DNA of 29,624 nucleotides. Source: JALRHH01 sp964590315 (lineage in GTDB: Bacteria > Patescibacteriota > Saccharimonadia > Saccharimonadales > JALRHH01). Numbering within the stretch: position 1 is the first letter of the stretch; each line of letters begins with the position of its first letter. The notes beneath the pieces were generated by a model. It had not been told where the DNA came from. It ran no database searches and saw only the letters and a list, made by a program, of their open reading frames with translations. Location of the stretch: assembly GCA_964590315.1 (NCBI GenBank), contig CAZPVS010000012.1, positions 1 to 29,624 on the forward strand. Direction: 5' to 3'. Below are positions 28,726 to 29,624 of this stretch, one piece after another. The translations under genes and the position numbers were made by a program.

Positions 28726-29624
28726 AAGCCATAGTTTTATATTTGCATGTGCATCAGCCGTACCGGATTGGACACTATACGATATTTGATGCAGGTTCTC
28801 GACACGACTATTTCAACGCGGGATATGAAGACAAGACGAATAATGAACGTATACTGCATAAGGTAGCGGATAAGTCATATATTCCGACCAACCGGAAGCT
28901 ACTAGAACTACTCAATCAGTACCCACAGTTCCGAATAAGCATGTCAATTACGGGGACGGTGCTTGAGCAACTTGAACAATGGTCACCAGCAGCGCTTCAG
29001 TCATTCCAGGAGCTTATTGCGACGGGACGGGTAGAAATCGTTGGCGAGACGTACCACCATAGCCTCGCGTTCTTTTATTCTCAGGCTGAGTTTGAGGCGC
29101 AGGTACAGCTGCATCGCGAGAAAGTGCAACAATTATTTGGGCAGACTCCTCAAATCTTCAGAAATACTGAACTGTCTTACAATAATGATTTGGCGTTTTG
29201 GGCAGACAAGGCCGGCTATAAAGGAATATTGGCGGAGGGTTGGGACCCTGTCTTGGGGTGGCGCAGTCCTAATTTTGTGTACCGACCCAGCTACACTGAG
29301 AATATCCGACTGCTTATGAAAAACTACAAGCTCTCCGATGACATTGCCTTCCGATTTGGTGACCGGAACTGGGCGGAATGGCCCCTGACCGCTGACAAAT
29401 TCGCGCACTGGCTGAACAATACCAACGACGCCCACATATTTAATCTCTTTATGGATTATGAAACTTTCGGGGAGCATCAGTGGAGCGAGTCGGGTATCTT
29501 TGACTTCTTACATCACCTGCCCGAAAAATGGCTTCAGACTGATGGCAATACTTTCATGACAGCCAGCGAGGCAATCGACAGCTTTGACGCAGTTGATTAT
29601 GTTGACACGCCACAGACAACTACC
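28722..29624 (+). CDS. Glycoside hydrolase family 57 enzyme, 5' part, cut by the window end
   Basis: GH57 enzymes cleave or transfer alpha-glucans. The typical start is LYLHVHQPYRIGHY. The nucleophile Glu lies in RNTELSYNND (about 147-156) and the general acid Asp in FMDYETFGEHQWSE (about 243-256). GETYHHSLA is the family's third motif. About 301 residues are visible; the usual length is 400 or more, and the open frame continues to 29624. It overlaps the GT4/5 gene by four bases. It could be an amylase, amylopullulanase or branching enzyme; the motifs alone do not tell. Confidence 0.9.
   Translation, partial: MKAIVLYLHVHQPYRIGHYTIFDAGSRHDYFNAGYEDKTNNERILHKVADKSYIPTNRKLLELLNQYPQFRISMSITGTVLEQLEQWSPAALQSFQELIATGRVEIVGETYHHSLAFFYSQAEFEAQVQLHREKVQQLFGQTPQIFRNTELSYNNDLAFWADKAGYKGILAEGWDPVLGWRSPNFVYRPSYTENIRLLMKNYKLSDDIAFRFGDRNWAEWPLTADKFAHWLNNTNDAHIFNLFMDYETFGEHQWSESGIFDFLHHLPEKWLQTDGNTFMTASEAIDSFDAVDYVDTPQTTT

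Noticed and set aside
1..29624. Recoding of UGA, as in Gracilibacteria and Absconditabacteria
   Set aside because: TGA ends several genes exactly at ATGA overlaps and no frame needs read-through of TGA inside a conserved domain.
1..29624. CRISPR array, insertion sequence or integrase
   Set aside because: No regularly spaced repeats and no transposase or recombinase-like protein could be seen on either strand; the only mobile-element footprint is the tRNA-Trp repeat.

Overview
The window looks like a chromosomal segment of a Candidate Phyla Radiation (Patescibacteria) bacterium, most likely Candidatus Saccharibacteria (TM7). This is inferred from gene content and protein style: a long uL1 with an N-terminal extension, a thymidylate kinase fused to two ThyX-like domains, solo regulators, a GT4/GH57 pair and many small orphan proteins. 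No 16S gene is present to prove it. TGA works as a stop in several ATGA overlaps (dcd/tmk-thyX, GT4/GH57), so the UGA-recoded CPR lineages are unlikely.

Region 1 (1-12.1 kb, mostly minus strand) is the secE-nusG-rplK-rplA ... rplJ-rplL set, opened up by insertions. secE, nusG, a 70-residue Cys-rich ORF, rplK, a 74-residue ORF and rplA run as one block that ends in a terminator at 8917-8945. A deoxynucleotide block follows: HIT protein, dNMP-kinase-like P-loop protein, dCTP deaminase, and the Tmk-ThyX-ThyX fusion. A divergent pair of orphan transcription units comes next (2.65-4.41 kb), and each has a canonical promoter and a terminator-bearing leader. Then come rplJ-rplL with an L10-type leader and a structured intergenic region, a winged-helix protein and a conserved CPR-type hypothetical.

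Region 2 (12.1-16.4 kb) holds a membrane GT2 glycosyltransferase (plus), a soluble PAS histidine kinase (minus), a YgjP-type metalloprotease and a P-loop kinase-like protein (both minus).

Region 3 (16.4-21.2 kb) is accessory. tRNA-Trp(CCA) is followed 2.6 kb later by an exact 19-nt copy of its own 3' end, with a shorter copy between; each copy has a terminator just behind it. The enclosed cargo is an ATP-grasp enzyme and a TrpF-like TIM barrel, with no integrase. Beyond it lie an orphan gene and two phage-structural-like genes: a LamG-type jelly-roll protein and a protein made of four 17-residue repeats.

Region 4 (21.2-29.6 kb) is mainly envelope and carbohydrate functions: an LCP-family protein with an apparently leaderless promoter, a cluster of three tiny genes (one like a Y-family polymerase fragment) behind a long leader, an exporter-type ABC transporter, a two-TM hypothetical, a single-domain response regulator, an MscS channel, a GT4/5 glycosyltransferase, and a GH57 enzyme cut by the window end.

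The strongest leads are the divergent attenuator-like leaders (3.5-3.95 kb), the tRNA-Trp 3'-end duplications with their cargo, the double-ThyX fusion, the rplJ-rplL intergenic RNA, and the four-repeat/LamG phage-like pair. All functional names come from motif recognition by eye; no search or folding program was run.
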